This document shows, in pieces, positions 41,538 through 50,471 of a stretch of DNA of 64,000 nt. Positions within the stretch are counted from its first letter, which is position 1, and every line of letters begins with the position of its first letter. Location: positions 2,170,001 to 2,234,000 of the forward strand of contig OZ006987.1 of assembly GCA_963931055.1 (NCBI GenBank). Reading direction: 5' to 3'. The DNA is from Coprenecus sp949297365 (GTDB taxonomy: Bacteria > Bacteroidota > Bacteroidia > Bacteroidales > UBA932). Under the pieces are notes generated by a model. That model saw only the letters and a list, made by a program, of their open reading frames with translations. It searched no databases and had not been told where the DNA came from. Made by a program: the position numbers and the translations under genes.

Positions 41538-42050
41538 ATGAAACCGATAGTATCAATTATCATGGGAAGCACTTCGGACATGCCGGTGATGAAGCAGGCA
41601 GCGGAGTTTCTCGATTCGATGGAAATACCGTTTGAGATCAATGCCTTGTCGGCCCACAGAGTGCCCGTCGAGGTGATGCGGTTCGCCACTGCCGCAAAGG
41701 AAAGGGGCATCAAGGTGATAATCGCCGGTGCCGGCGGTGCCGCTCATCTGCCTGGTGTGATAGCGGCTTATACTCCGGTGCCTGTGATAGGAGTGCCCAT
41801 CAAGTCATCCAACTCGATGGACGGCTGGGACTCGGTGCTGTCCATCCTGCAGATGCCTTCCGGTATACCTGTGGCGACTGTCGCCCTTGACGGGGCCAAG
41901 AACGCGGCTATTCTGGCTGCACAGATCATAGGTACGGGAGACCCGGCCGTGATGGAGAAGGTCGTGGAGTTCAAGAATGACCTGGCTTCGAAGATAGAGA
42001 GGGCCAACAGGGAGCTCAAGGAGATAAAGTACAAGTTTAAAGTCGATTGA
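41538..42050 (+). CDS. purE: N5-carboxyaminoimidazole ribonucleotide mutase
   Basis: A 170-residue class I PurE of de novo purine synthesis. Landmarks are IMGSTSDMPVMKQA (residues ~7-20), SAHRVP (~38) and AGGAAHLPGV (~69). Divergent from the purine salvage gene hpt, sharing its upstream region. Confidence 0.96.
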   Translation: MKPIVSIIMGSTSDMPVMKQAAEFLDSMEIPFEINALSAHRVPVEVMRFATAAKERGIKVIIAGAGGAAHLPGVIAAYTPVPVIGVPIKSSNSMDGWDSVLSILQMPSGIPVATVALDGAKNAAILAAQIIGTGDPAVMEKVVEFKNDLASKIERANRELKEIKYKFKVD

Positions 42051-42078
42051 CGATGTAGAAAACTCAAATAAGTCTGGT

Positions 42079-44004
42079 ATGTGGGGGAGATGTGAAGGGA
42101 AGACGATAGTTTACGGAGCCGCCCTTCTCGGAGCGGCTTTTTTGTTGTGCAGTGTGCCGGTGAAGGCTCAGGAGTTGCCGGATGCCATAGTGCGTCTGAT
42201 TGAGGAGCAGTGCGAGGCCGGCGGAGGAGACCCGGAGGAGCTGGCGGAATACCTGACAGGTCTCATGGTCAGGCCGCTGGATCTCAATATGGCGGACCGG
42301 GAGACGCTGGAGGCATTTCCGCTGATGACCCCGTTCATGGTGGCCAGTCTGCTGGAATACAGGGCGGAATATGGGGCAGTCTCCTCGGAAGCGGAGCTGT
42401 CGCTGGTGGACGGCTTCGATGCGGAGAAGGTGAGAGTCCTGAGGCCGTTTGTGACATTCCTGCCCGGTGAGGTGAAGGAAGACAGGCGGCTGGATGTGTC
42501 CGGCAAGCTGGTATTACGGACAAAATGGGACCTGAAGCGGGAAAAGGAGGAGAATGACGGCCTGCCGGTACCGCTGTTGACCAAGTTCAGTGCGGAGTTG
42601 AACGGGCAGTATGGCGCGGGCTTTACCTTGGAAAGCGATGCCGGTGAGCGCGGATTCCCGGATTTCTATTCGCTTTACGTCTCGGCCGGCAATATAAGCA
42701 TTTCCAGGGACGGCCGTTACCGTCTGGTCAGTGCCGTGGCCGGGAATTATTCACTGCGTTTCGGTCAGGGACTGGTGCTTTGGAGCGGGTTCTCTATGTC
42801 GTCTCTGGCCTCGCCTTCCACGGTCGTAAGGAGACAGGCTGGAGTCCGTCCCTACACATCCACGGACGAGAACAATTATTTTCACGGTGCCGGCTTGACT
42901 CTCGCTTTTCCGGCAGGATTCGAGGCTACGGTATTTTACTCGGACAACGGACAGGATGCGAAGGTGGAAGGGGAGTATTTCGTCTCCAAACCGGATGACG
43001 GACTGCATGACAGCGACGCGGACCGTGCCGCAAGAGACGCTCTGCGGGAGCAGGTGACCGGGGCAAATGTTTCCTGGAGGAACAGCTGGCTGAAGGCAGG
43101 AGCGACAGTCGCCGCATACCGGTATGACAGGCTGGACGGCAGGAGGACTTCCTATTACAATGCACACCTGCGGTATGACGGCTGGTGGGGCAATGCCTCC
43201 GTGGATTTTCTGCTTTCATTCAGAGGTGCCAGAATCTTTGGTGAGGCGGCCCTGGACAAGGACTTTGACTTTGCCGGAATACTGGGCGCGGTATATCCGT
43301 TCTCTTCCTCGCTGGAAACATCCGTGGTGTACAGGTATTATTCCAAGGACTACATCGCGACTCACGCCGGAGCCTATTGCCGCAGCAACGTTAACAACGA
43401 GCATGGGGTCTCGGCTGCCCTGAGATGGACTCCGGTGCGGGATGTTACCCTGTCCTCATCGGTGGAATATACGCATTTCCCCTATGCCCGCTTCGGCGTG
43501 AGAAGGTCCTCGGATGCCTTGAGGGCATCGGTGGACTGCGGCTGGAGCGTGACGCAGGAACATTCGCTGTATGCCAAGGTCAGCGGGACATATGACAACG
43601 AGAGAGGAACCCGTCAGCTCAGACTGAGAGCGGAATACAGTTACGTCGGAAACAGCGGGCTGGAGCTGTCTACGCGCTTTGAGGGCACTTATGCCGGCAG
43701 TATGGGCGGGCTGCTGTTCCAGGAAGCGGGATACCGCACCCCGTCGGGACGTTTCAGGTGCTCGGTACGTGCCACTGTATTCTGGACTGAGGACTGGGAC
43801 TCCAGAGTGTACTGCTATGAGGGGGATGTGCCCGGCTCGTTCTCTGTCCCTGCGTATTACGGAAAAGGAGCGGACCTGTATGCGCTTCTGACATACAAGC
43901 CCGTAAGGTGGTTCAACCTGAGTCTCAAATGTTCGGCCTCCAAGTATGCGGACTCGGAAAAGGACTGTCTGAGATTCCGGCTGCAGCTTAGTTGGCCTTT
44001 TTGA
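42079..44004 (+). CDS. Secreted helix-hairpin-helix / outer-membrane barrel-like protein
   Basis: A 641-residue protein with a signal peptide (cleavage after about residue 30, VKAQ), an N-terminal ComEA-like helix-hairpin-helix portion (PLDLNMADRETLEAFPLMTP, about residues 66-85, and a second repeat to ~130), and a long C-terminal beta-strand series ending RFRLQLSWPF, typical of an outer-membrane barrel. Homologues occur throughout Bacteroidota, often near purE or lytic transglycosylase genes; their role is unknown to me. The end overlaps the convergent transglycosylase gene by 17 bp. Confidence 0.8.
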   Translation: MWGRCEGKTIVYGAALLGAAFLLCSVPVKAQELPDAIVRLIEEQCEAGGGDPEELAEYLTGLMVRPLDLNMADRETLEAFPLMTPFMVASLLEYRAEYGAVSSEAELSLVDGFDAEKVRVLRPFVTFLPGEVKEDRRLDVSGKLVLRTKWDLKREKEENDGLPVPLLTKFSAELNGQYGAGFTLESDAGERGFPDFYSLYVSAGNISISRDGRYRLVSAVAGNYSLRFGQGLVLWSGFSMSSLASPSTVVRRQAGVRPYTSTDENNYFHGAGLTLAFPAGFEATVFYSDNGQDAKVEGEYFVSKPDDGLHDSDADRAARDALREQVTGANVSWRNSWLKAGATVAAYRYDRLDGRRTSYYNAHLRYDGWWGNASVDFLLSFRGARIFGEAALDKDFDFAGILGAVYPFSSSLETSVVYRYYSKDYIATHAGAYCRSNVNNEHGVSAALRWTPVRDVTLSSSVEYTHFPYARFGVRRSSDALRASVDCGWSVTQEHSLYAKVSGTYDNERGTRQLRLRAEYSYVGNSGLELSTRFEGTYAGSMGGLLFQEAGYRTPSGRFRCSVRATVFWTEDWDSRVYCYEGDVPGSFSVPAYYGKGADLYALLTYKPVRWFNLSLKCSASKYADSEKDCLRFRLQLSWPF

Positions 44005-45643
44005 TTTTGAGCTTCTTGCCTGGATATATCTTGCTGTTCTTGCTAAGCCCGTTGAGACGCTGGATGTCGCTTACGCTCACCCCGCTGAATTTCTTGGCGA
44101 TGTTCCAGAGATTGTCTCCGGAGCGGACAGTGTACATCACATAGCCGTTGGATACGCTTGTGCTCACCTTTCCGCCTGAGGATGAGGATGATTTGGCGGA
44201 CGGACCGCTGCCGTTGGTGTAGATGGCCAGTCTCTGGCCCTCCCGTATGCGGGTTCCTATGCCGTTCCATCTCTGGATATTCCTTACAGAGACTCCGTAT
44301 CTGAGGGCGATGTGGCTCAGTGTCTCCCCGCGCTTTACCCGGTGGATTATCTTGGACGGCTCGGCGGACTGCTGTATCTGTTTCATCGCCGCCGGACTGA
44401 AATATACGGAGTCCTTGTAGGCGTATATCTCTTTTTCGTGGTCAATGAACGCACCTGTGTACTGGTATGGCAACTGGAGGATATACTCTTTCTCCGTACC
44501 GGGGATGATGTCATGCAGGTACTGCGGGTTGTGCGTGCGCAATTCCTCGATGCTGGCTCCGGTGAAGTGGGCTATCTGTTCGAAATGCAGCATTTTGTTG
44601 ACCTTGATAGTGTCCGTATGGGGCGGCATGGGGATGAATTCCGGTGTGAGATTGTGCTCTTTGTAGTATTTCATCGCATAGAGAGCGGCGAAGAACGAAG
44701 GCACATATCCTCTGGTCTCCCTGGGAAGGTACGGGTAGATTTCCCAGAAGTCCTTTGAACCGCCGGAACGGCGGATGGCCTTGTTGACGTTGCCGGCTCC
44801 GCAGTTATAGGAGGCAATGGCCAGGGACCAGTCTCCGAAGATAAGGTAGGAGTCACGCAGATATCTGGCAGCCGCATGAGCGGAAGCGATAGGGTCGAAT
44901 CTCTCGTCCACATAGGAATTAATGGTCAGGCCATACCTCTTGGCTGTGGAATACATGAACTGCCACATGCCTTTGGCCCTGGCTCTGGAGACGGCTTTTG
45001 TATTCAGTGCCGATTCTATGACGGCCATGGCGGTGAGCTCCAGAGGCATGTCGTATTGGTCAAATATCTCTTCGAAAATGGGGATATAATAGGTGGCGAG
45101 TCCGAGTATCCTTTCCATCTTCTCGGGCATCTTCTGGGTGTAGTAGACTATGTGGTTGCGTATGATTCGGTTATAGGGCACGGATATATATGGATTAAGC
45201 TTTTGTAGCCGGCTGATGTATACCGAGTCCGGTATGTCGGAGACCATCTCTATGGTATCTATGTCGGAAGGCTCTATCTCCATAAGGTTCAGGTCGCGCT
45301 GCTGATACCACAGGCTCAGCAGTGAGTCTCTGGAGATGACGGCGGTATCCGGTACCGACCCGATGATATCCGTGCCCATAATGTCCATGCTGAGCGAATC
45401 CGCCTCTGTCAGTTCTTCGTAGACTTCCAGGTCGGCGTATTCCCGGTAGAGGCTGTCAAGTTCCATCATCAGGGCCTCGTTTGCAAGACGCAGCGAGTCT
45501 CTTTCTCTTATCAGGGCCTTTCTGTCAGGAGAAGTGAATAAGGTGATTTGCTTTTTCTCTTTATCGTGTTTAGGCTTTGCCGAAGAAATAACTGGAATGC
45601 AGAGCAGAACGGCAGTCGCCAGCAGTATGAAAGTACGTCTCAT
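43988..45643 (-). CDS. LysM lytic transglycosylase (MltD-like)
   Basis: A 551-residue secreted murein hydrolase. Signal peptide at residues 1-22, an SLT transglycosylase domain (about 170-310; catalytic Glu in AVIESALNTKAVSRARAKG, then GMWQFM), and two LysM repeats near the C-terminus (HRVKRGETLSHIALRYGVSV ~430 and YTVRSGDNLWNIAKKFSGVS ~505) that bind peptidoglycan. It cleaves glycan strands, with 1,6-anhydro products. Co-oriented with DUF5683, parB and parA in the usual Bacteroidota order. Confidence 0.92.
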   Translation of the reverse strand: MRRTFILLATAVLLCIPVISSAKPKHDKEKKQITLFTSPDRKALIRERDSLRLANEALMMELDSLYREYADLEVYEELTEADSLSMDIMGTDIIGSVPDTAVISRDSLLSLWYQQRDLNLMEIEPSDIDTIEMVSDIPDSVYISRLQKLNPYISVPYNRIIRNHIVYYTQKMPEKMERILGLATYYIPIFEEIFDQYDMPLELTAMAVIESALNTKAVSRARAKGMWQFMYSTAKRYGLTINSYVDERFDPIASAHAAARYLRDSYLIFGDWSLAIASYNCGAGNVNKAIRRSGGSKDFWEIYPYLPRETRGYVPSFFAALYAMKYYKEHNLTPEFIPMPPHTDTIKVNKMLHFEQIAHFTGASIEELRTHNPQYLHDIIPGTEKEYILQLPYQYTGAFIDHEKEIYAYKDSVYFSPAAMKQIQQSAEPSKIIHRVKRGETLSHIALRYGVSVRNIQRWNGIGTRIREGQRLAIYTNGSGPSAKSSSSSGGKVSTSVSNGYVMYTVRSGDNLWNIAKKFSGVSVSDIQRLNGLSKNSKIYPGKKLKIKKAN

Positions 45644-45646
45644 CGG

Positions 45647-46594
45647 TTAAAATCTGAAATTCATTCTTACACCCATCGCGCTGCCGGTAGGCATGGCAAG
45701 AGTGTAGTTGGTGGTGAAATCGTAGTTGATAGGCTCTATGATGGCCGGCTCTATGTCCATGCTGAGATTCTGGTTGACATCGAACTCGCTCATCGTCGCG
45801 AATACATCTGCGTCTATGATCTGGATAATGTATATCAGGACTGTCGCCACTATCGAGTAATCCCGGAAACGGCGGTAATAGTCTCTGTAGTACTGCAGAT
45901 TGTCCACGGACAGGTTGCCGGTGTAATTGCCTCCAGGCTGGGTGGCCATATTGTAATCATGCTGAAACCGCTTGTACTGCAGGTCGTTGTAGTACCAGCA
46001 GTAGCCGGCTACGGCCAGGCCTCCGTAGTATATGGGCAGTTTCCAGAATTCCCGGTTATAGATTTGTCCCAGGCCCGGCAGCAGTGCAGAATATATGGTG
46101 GCCCTGCCCGGCAGATGCGGGCGGTAGGACTTATAGCTTGCGGCTCCGTCCAACAACTGTCCCCAGTAAAATGCCGCTGCACCTATAAAAAAGAGGTTCC
46201 TGGCCAGCTTGTCGGACTCGCTTCCGGTCTTCTTGAACTGTGAGTTGTAGTAGATTCCTCCGCCCAGCATTCCTCCGAGTCCGGCATAGATTATCGGAAG
46301 TTTCCAGTAATCCTCATTGTATATCTGAGCGGTTCCGGGAAGGATAAATGAGCCTGCGAATGCCCAGCCTATAGCCATTGAGTCTCTGTGGGCAAGAGAG
46401 TTGAAGTATCTCTTCAGTGTGTACGACTCCTCTTTTGAGGACGAGTCGGAAGATGCGGCAGTACCGGACATGCTTCCACTGCCGCCGCTGTTGATAAACT
46501 GGGCAGAAGCCTGTAAAGGAAGCAGCAGTGATATAAGTATTATCAGAACTGTCTTGTGCACGTCTCTAGGCGTTTTATTGGTTGATGTTCTCAA
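45647..46594 (-). CDS. DUF5683 membrane protein
   Basis: A 315-residue protein with a signal peptide and several membrane/amphipathic segments in DUF5683 style; two similar halves (IPGTAQIYNEDYWKLPIIYA ~105 and LPGLGQIYNREFWKLPIYYG ~190) form internal repeats with the PGxxQIYN.xxWK pattern. The role is unknown, but its position between parB and the lytic transglycosylase is conserved in Bacteroidota. It overlaps parB by 20 bp and the transglycosylase gene follows after 3 bp. Confidence 0.85.
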   Translation of the reverse strand: MRTSTNKTPRDVHKTVLIILISLLLPLQASAQFINSGGSGSMSGTAASSDSSSKEESYTLKRYFNSLAHRDSMAIGWAFAGSFILPGTAQIYNEDYWKLPIIYAGLGGMLGGGIYYNSQFKKTGSESDKLARNLFFIGAAAFYWGQLLDGAASYKSYRPHLPGRATIYSALLPGLGQIYNREFWKLPIYYGGLAVAGYCWYYNDLQYKRFQHDYNMATQPGGNYTGNLSVDNLQYYRDYYRRFRDYSIVATVLIYIIQIIDADVFATMSEFDVNQNLSMDIEPAIIEPINYDFTTNYTLAMPTGSAMGVRMNFRF

Positions 46595-47483
46595 GGGCTC
46601 TCAAAAATGATTCCACTTCTGCATCCGATGAGAACTGAATGGTGAAACTGCCTTTGCCCTGTTCTGAGCGTTTGATGCTTATATTGTTGCCGAAATACCT
46701 TCCGACTATTTCCAATACCCTGTAGTAATTGTCAGGCAATTCGGACGAGACCTTCTTCTCTTCGGGTTCTTCACTCCTGTCACTTCTCTTCAATATGTTC
46801 TGGGCTTTTGTCTCAGCCTGCCTTACTGACAAGTTGCGTTTTACTATATCGTCGCAGAGACTCAGCTGGGCCATGGGGTCGGAGAGGGAGAGTATGGCCT
46901 TGGCGTGTCCCATGGATATCTTCTTGTCCCTGATGCAGACCTGAATCTCTGCAGGAAGCTTGAGCAGTCTGAGATAGTTGGCCACGGTTGCCCTTTTCTT
47001 GCCGACCTTGTCGGCCATGGTCTCCTGGGTCAGGCTGCATTCGTCCATCAGTCTCTGAAAGCTCAGTGCTACTTCTATGGCGTCCAGGTCCTCCCGCTGT
47101 ATGTTCTCGACTATGGCCATTTCCAGCATCCCCTGATCATCGGTCTCCTTTATATAAGCGGGTATGGTCTGCAGGCCGGCTGCAGAGGCAGCCTTGAAAC
47201 GTCTTTCTCCGCTGATAATCTGATATCGCAGACCTATCTTGCGCACGGTTATGGGCTGGATGATACCTAGTTGCCGTATGGATTCAGTCAGCTCGGCCAG
47301 TGCCTCCTCGTCAAAATTGCTCCTGGGCTGATAGGGGTTGGCAGATATCTTGTCTATGGGTATCTCGCAGATTGAGGCCGGATTGTGTACAGGAGCGGTG
47401 GCGGCGGGTGATGTCGCGAGACTGTCCACTCCAGGAATGAGGGCTCCCAGTCCCTTGCCCAATGCATCTCTTTTATTTGCCAT
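46575..47483 (-). CDS. parB: Chromosome partitioning protein ParB
   Basis: A 302-residue ParB/Spo0J. The CTP-binding/ParB N domain carries QPITVRKIGLRYQIISGERR (~74-93) followed by the HTH (LTQETMADKVGKKRATVANY, ~153-172), with a C-terminal dimerisation region. It loads on parS sites for chromosome segregation. No parS was confidently found in the window by eye. Confidence 0.95.
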   Translation of the reverse strand: MANKRDALGKGLGALIPGVDSLATSPAATAPVHNPASICEIPIDKISANPYQPRSNFDEEALAELTESIRQLGIIQPITVRKIGLRYQIISGERRFKAASAAGLQTIPAYIKETDDQGMLEMAIVENIQREDLDAIEVALSFQRLMDECSLTQETMADKVGKKRATVANYLRLLKLPAEIQVCIRDKKISMGHAKAILSLSDPMAQLSLCDDIVKRNLSVRQAETKAQNILKRSDRSEEPEEKKVSSELPDNYYRVLEIVGRYFGNNISIKRSEQGKGSFTIQFSSDAEVESFLRALENINQ

Positions 47484-47486
47484 AAG

Positions 47487-48254
47487 CTATGAGTTTTTAG
47501 AGATTATTTCCCTGGCCAGATTGAGGTAATTGTTCGTTCCGGCCGAAATGGCGTCGTACAGTATCACCGGCTTGCCGTGAGACGGAGCTTCGCTGAGACG
47601 GACATTGCGCTGTATGACGGTGTTGAACACCATGCTTCCGAAGTGATGGCGGACATCCTCCACCACCTGGTTGGCCAGTCTCAGGCGGCCGTCGTACATA
47701 GTCAGCAGGAAACCTTCTATCTTGAGATCCGGGTTGAGACGTGTCTGTATAAGCTTGATGGTGTTGAGCAGCTTCCCGAGCCCTTCCAGGGCGAAGAACT
47801 CGGTCTGAACCGGAATTATCACGGAATTGGAAGCCGTCAGGCAGTTGACTGTAATCAGACCCAGAGAAGGCGGACAGTCGATGATGATGTACTCGAACCG
47901 GTCCAGCACTTTGCCAAGTGCCTTCCTCATCGCCAGTTCCTTGTCGCTCACGTTGATGAGCTCAATCTCCGCTCCTACCAGGTTGATGTGTGAAGGAACT
48001 ATCTTGAGGTCCTTTATCTCGGTGTCCATTATCACGTCCTTCATCTCTTTCTCCCCGATGAGCACCTCATATAGGGTGTTGCCCTGATCCGAGTCAGGGT
48101 CAAAATCCAGTCCTGATGTTGTATTGGCCTGCGGATCAGCATCGATCAGCAGGGTCCTTTTTTCCAAAACGGCCAGCGATGCCGCCAGATTGATGGCGGT
48201 CGTGGTCTTCCCGACTCCTCCTTTCTGATTAGCTACAGCAATAATTTTACCCAT
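47487..48254 (-). CDS. parA: Chromosome partitioning ATPase ParA/Soj
   Basis: A 255-residue ParA-type ATPase with the deviant Walker A KGGVGKTTTAINLAA (residues ~11-25), Walker A' and B (IIIDCPPSLGLI, ~122). It forms the segregation pair with ParB, whose start follows after 3 bp. Confidence 0.96.
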   Translation of the reverse strand: MGKIIAVANQKGGVGKTTTAINLAASLAVLEKRTLLIDADPQANTTSGLDFDPDSDQGNTLYEVLIGEKEMKDVIMDTEIKDLKIVPSHINLVGAEIELINVSDKELAMRKALGKVLDRFEYIIIDCPPSLGLITVNCLTASNSVIIPVQTEFFALEGLGKLLNTIKLIQTRLNPDLKIEGFLLTMYDGRLRLANQVVEDVRHHFGSMVFNTVIQRNVRLSEAPSHGKPVILYDAISAGTNNYLNLAREIISKNS

Positions 48255-48276
48255 ATCTATACTTTAACCTAATCTG

Positions 48277-48284
48277 CAAAATTA
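48277..48284 (-). promoter_or_regulatory. Probable -7 element of the parA operon
   Basis: Minus strand TAATTTTG, 22 nt before the parA ATG; -33 not clear. Confidence 0.45.
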
Positions 48285-48316
48285 GAAATTCTTTTCATCC
48301 AACCGATAATTAATAT

Positions 48317-48324
48317 TAGTTTTG
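48317..48324 (+). promoter_or_regulatory. Probable -7 element of the lipid kinase gene
   Basis: TAGTTTTG, 20 nt before ATG 48345; the upstream TTTT at 48292-48295 is only a partial -33 match. Confidence 0.45.
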
Positions 48325-48344
48325 CGAAAATTTTTACGAAACAG

Positions 48345-49301
48345 ATGAATGGCAGTACATGGATAGCGGTTGTGAATCCCAATGCAGGGGGAGGGCGGGT
48401 CGCCACTGAGTGGCCCGTACTGTCCAATAAGTTGAAAAGCAGGGGTTTTGTGTTTGAGGAGGTGTTCACGACTCATCGGTATCATGCAGTGGAACTGGTA
48501 ATCTACGCTCTAAAACGCGGGTTCAGGAAGATAATATCGGTGGGTGGGGACGGTACTCTCCATGAGATAGTAAACGGCCTGTTTTACCAGCAGGAGGTGC
48601 CTGTCAGTGATGTGACTCTGGCCGTTCTTCCGGCCGGCTCGGCAAATGACTGGACCAGGATGTACCGGATTCCCAGGGATTACGACAAGGCGATAGATAC
48701 AATAATAGACGGAAGGACCGTGTTTCAGGATGTGGGAAGGGTGGAATATGTCCAGGCAGGGGTTAGGAATGTACGTTATATGGTCAATGTGGCGGGAGTA
48801 GGGCTTGACGCCAATATATGCTGGTACTGCAACGCCGCGAAGAACAAGGGACGCAGTGGAGATATGGCCTATGTGAAGGCGGCTTTCAAGGCGTTGCTCG
48901 GCCGTCGTTCCAAAAGAGGGAAAGTGGTGGCTGACGGCAAGAACTTCTTTACCGGCAGGATTTTCTCGGTCGGATTCGGAATCGGGAAATACAGCGGTGG
49001 AGGTATGATGCAGGTGCCTGATGCAGTGGCCGATGACGGACTGATTAACCTGATGCTTGCCCGCAAGGTCTCCAAATTGAAGTTTCTGTTTCTGTTCAAG
49101 AGACTTTTCAAAGGTACGATATACAGTGTTAAAGAAGTGTCCCATAAGATGATACGGAAGGTGTCCGTTATAACCAGACATCCGGACAGAGTCGAGATAG
49201 ACGGAGAGGTGGTAGGCACTACGCCCATGACCATGGATGTACTGCCGCAGGCGCTCCGGGTGATAGTGGGCAGGGATTTTGAGCCATGTTCCAGGAACTG
49301 A
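48345..49301 (+). CDS. Diacylglycerol/YegS-type lipid kinase
   Basis: A 318-residue DAGK catalytic-domain protein. The nucleotide motif SVGGDGTLHEIVNG is at ~66-79, and later GVGLDANICWYCN and the DGLINLMLARK segment match the family. Such kinases phosphorylate diacylglycerol or related lipids; the specific substrate is unknown. It overlaps the AraC-type gene by 16 bp. Confidence 0.88.
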   Translation: MNGSTWIAVVNPNAGGGRVATEWPVLSNKLKSRGFVFEEVFTTHRYHAVELVIYALKRGFRKIISVGGDGTLHEIVNGLFYQQEVPVSDVTLAVLPAGSANDWTRMYRIPRDYDKAIDTIIDGRTVFQDVGRVEYVQAGVRNVRYMVNVAGVGLDANICWYCNAAKNKGRSGDMAYVKAAFKALLGRRSKRGKVVADGKNFFTGRIFSVGFGIGKYSGGGMMQVPDAVADDGLINLMLARKVSKLKFLFLFKRLFKGTIYSVKEVSHKMIRKVSVITRHPDRVEIDGEVVGTTPMTMDVLPQALRVIVGRDFEPCSRN

Positions 49302-50326
49302 CCATATTCATTCTCGGATTGGTAACAGGTCTTTTCGGGCTTGTCGCGGCACTGTATCTGTTTGTCTTCGAGCGCAGCCGTATAAGACTTGTGCTGGGCG
49401 TGATTCTGGCCGTATACGCGCTGTATCTGCTTAAGGACCTGCTGTATCTTCAAGAGGGTGTGGCGGACAATCCGTTTATTTACAAGCTGTTGCTGTCTAT
49501 AGATACCTGGGCGGTGCCATTGTACGTCATGTTTGCATTCGAATTTCTTTACCCTGGCAAGATGACACTTCGGAAGGATCTTCTGCTGTTCGGTTCCTTT
49601 CCTCTTTTTACGTTGCTTTATGTGCTGTATCCCTATGACTGGGTTTATAGCCTTATGACAGTTTATGCGGTTGTATTTTCCGGAGTATGCATATGCATAG
49701 TCTTGCGCAAGACGCTTTTATACCGCAGGATGCTCAAGGGCAGTCTTTCAGACATAACTCACATGGATGTGAAGTGGCTGTGGGTTTCCATTGCGCTGCT
49801 TCTGCCGAATCTGGTACTTTGGACATTTGTCTCCTCCAGGACTGACAATCTGCTGGATGCCGTATACTATCTCTCCCTGTCGGTGACATGGGGTATTATC
49901 GCCTATAAAACATACTATTACAGATATCCATCCGCTTCGGACCTGATGTCCGGGGACGCTCATGCAGAGGCAGTGCATGCGCCGTCTCATTTCTCAGAGA
50001 AGTTGGTCCGGCTTGCCGCTGACGGATATTTTGTCAGGACCCCGCACCTTACCTTGGCGGAACTGGCCGCAGAACTGGGAACCAACAGGACGACACTTTC
50101 GTCCTACATCAACAGCAGTCTCGGCACTACATTCTACGATTATGTCAACAGCAGCCGCCTGGAGTACACTGAAAAGTTGCTTTCGGATCCGGATGCGAAG
50201 TATTCAGTGGAGCAGCTGGCCGAATTGTCCGGCTTCAATTCTCTTTCCACCTTCCGCCGTGCTTTCGGCAAGAAATACGGTATGTCTCCTCAGCAGTACC
50301 GCGAGAGGGTGCTGGAAAGGCGTTGA
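49286..50326 (+). CDS. Membrane-anchored AraC-family regulator
   Basis: A 346-residue protein with about six N-terminal membrane helices (residues ~5-210) and a C-terminal AraC/XylS double HTH (LTLAELAAELGTNRTTLSSY ~254 and VEQLAELSGFNSLSTFRRAF ~305). This arrangement is frequent in Bacteroidota and suggests sensing at the membrane with direct DNA binding. Coupled to the lipid kinase by a 16-bp overlap. Confidence 0.85.
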   Translation: MFQELTIFILGLVTGLFGLVAALYLFVFERSRIRLVLGVILAVYALYLLKDLLYLQEGVADNPFIYKLLLSIDTWAVPLYVMFAFEFLYPGKMTLRKDLLLFGSFPLFTLLYVLYPYDWVYSLMTVYAVVFSGVCICIVLRKTLLYRRMLKGSLSDITHMDVKWLWVSIALLLPNLVLWTFVSSRTDNLLDAVYYLSLSVTWGIIAYKTYYYRYPSASDLMSGDAHAEAVHAPSHFSEKLVRLAADGYFVRTPHLTLAELAAELGTNRTTLSSYINSSLGTTFYDYVNSSRLEYTEKLLSDPDAKYSVEQLAELSGFNSLSTFRRAFGKKYGMSPQQYRERVLERR

Positions 50327-50436
50327 TTGACGCTTTGAATAGGTATTTACGCTTTGACATCATTGGCTCCGGACGGTTTTGTGCGAATGATGCTCGGCAA
50401 TTGACGTATTGACATAGTGTCTTCTGTCATCTTTTT

Positions 50437-50444
50437 TACCTTTG
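50437..50444 (+). promoter_or_regulatory. Probable -7 element of the 50472 gene
   Basis: TACCTTTG, 27 nt before ATG 50472. Its position rules out an upstream TTG start at 50442. Confidence 0.5.
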
Positions 50445-50471
50445 GTCATCGTTAACATTAAACTTGATTAT

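Noticed and set aside
46575..48254. parS centromere sites within the par operon
   Set aside because: No palindromic parS-like 16-mer was recognised by eye; a computed search would be needed to exclude diverged sites.
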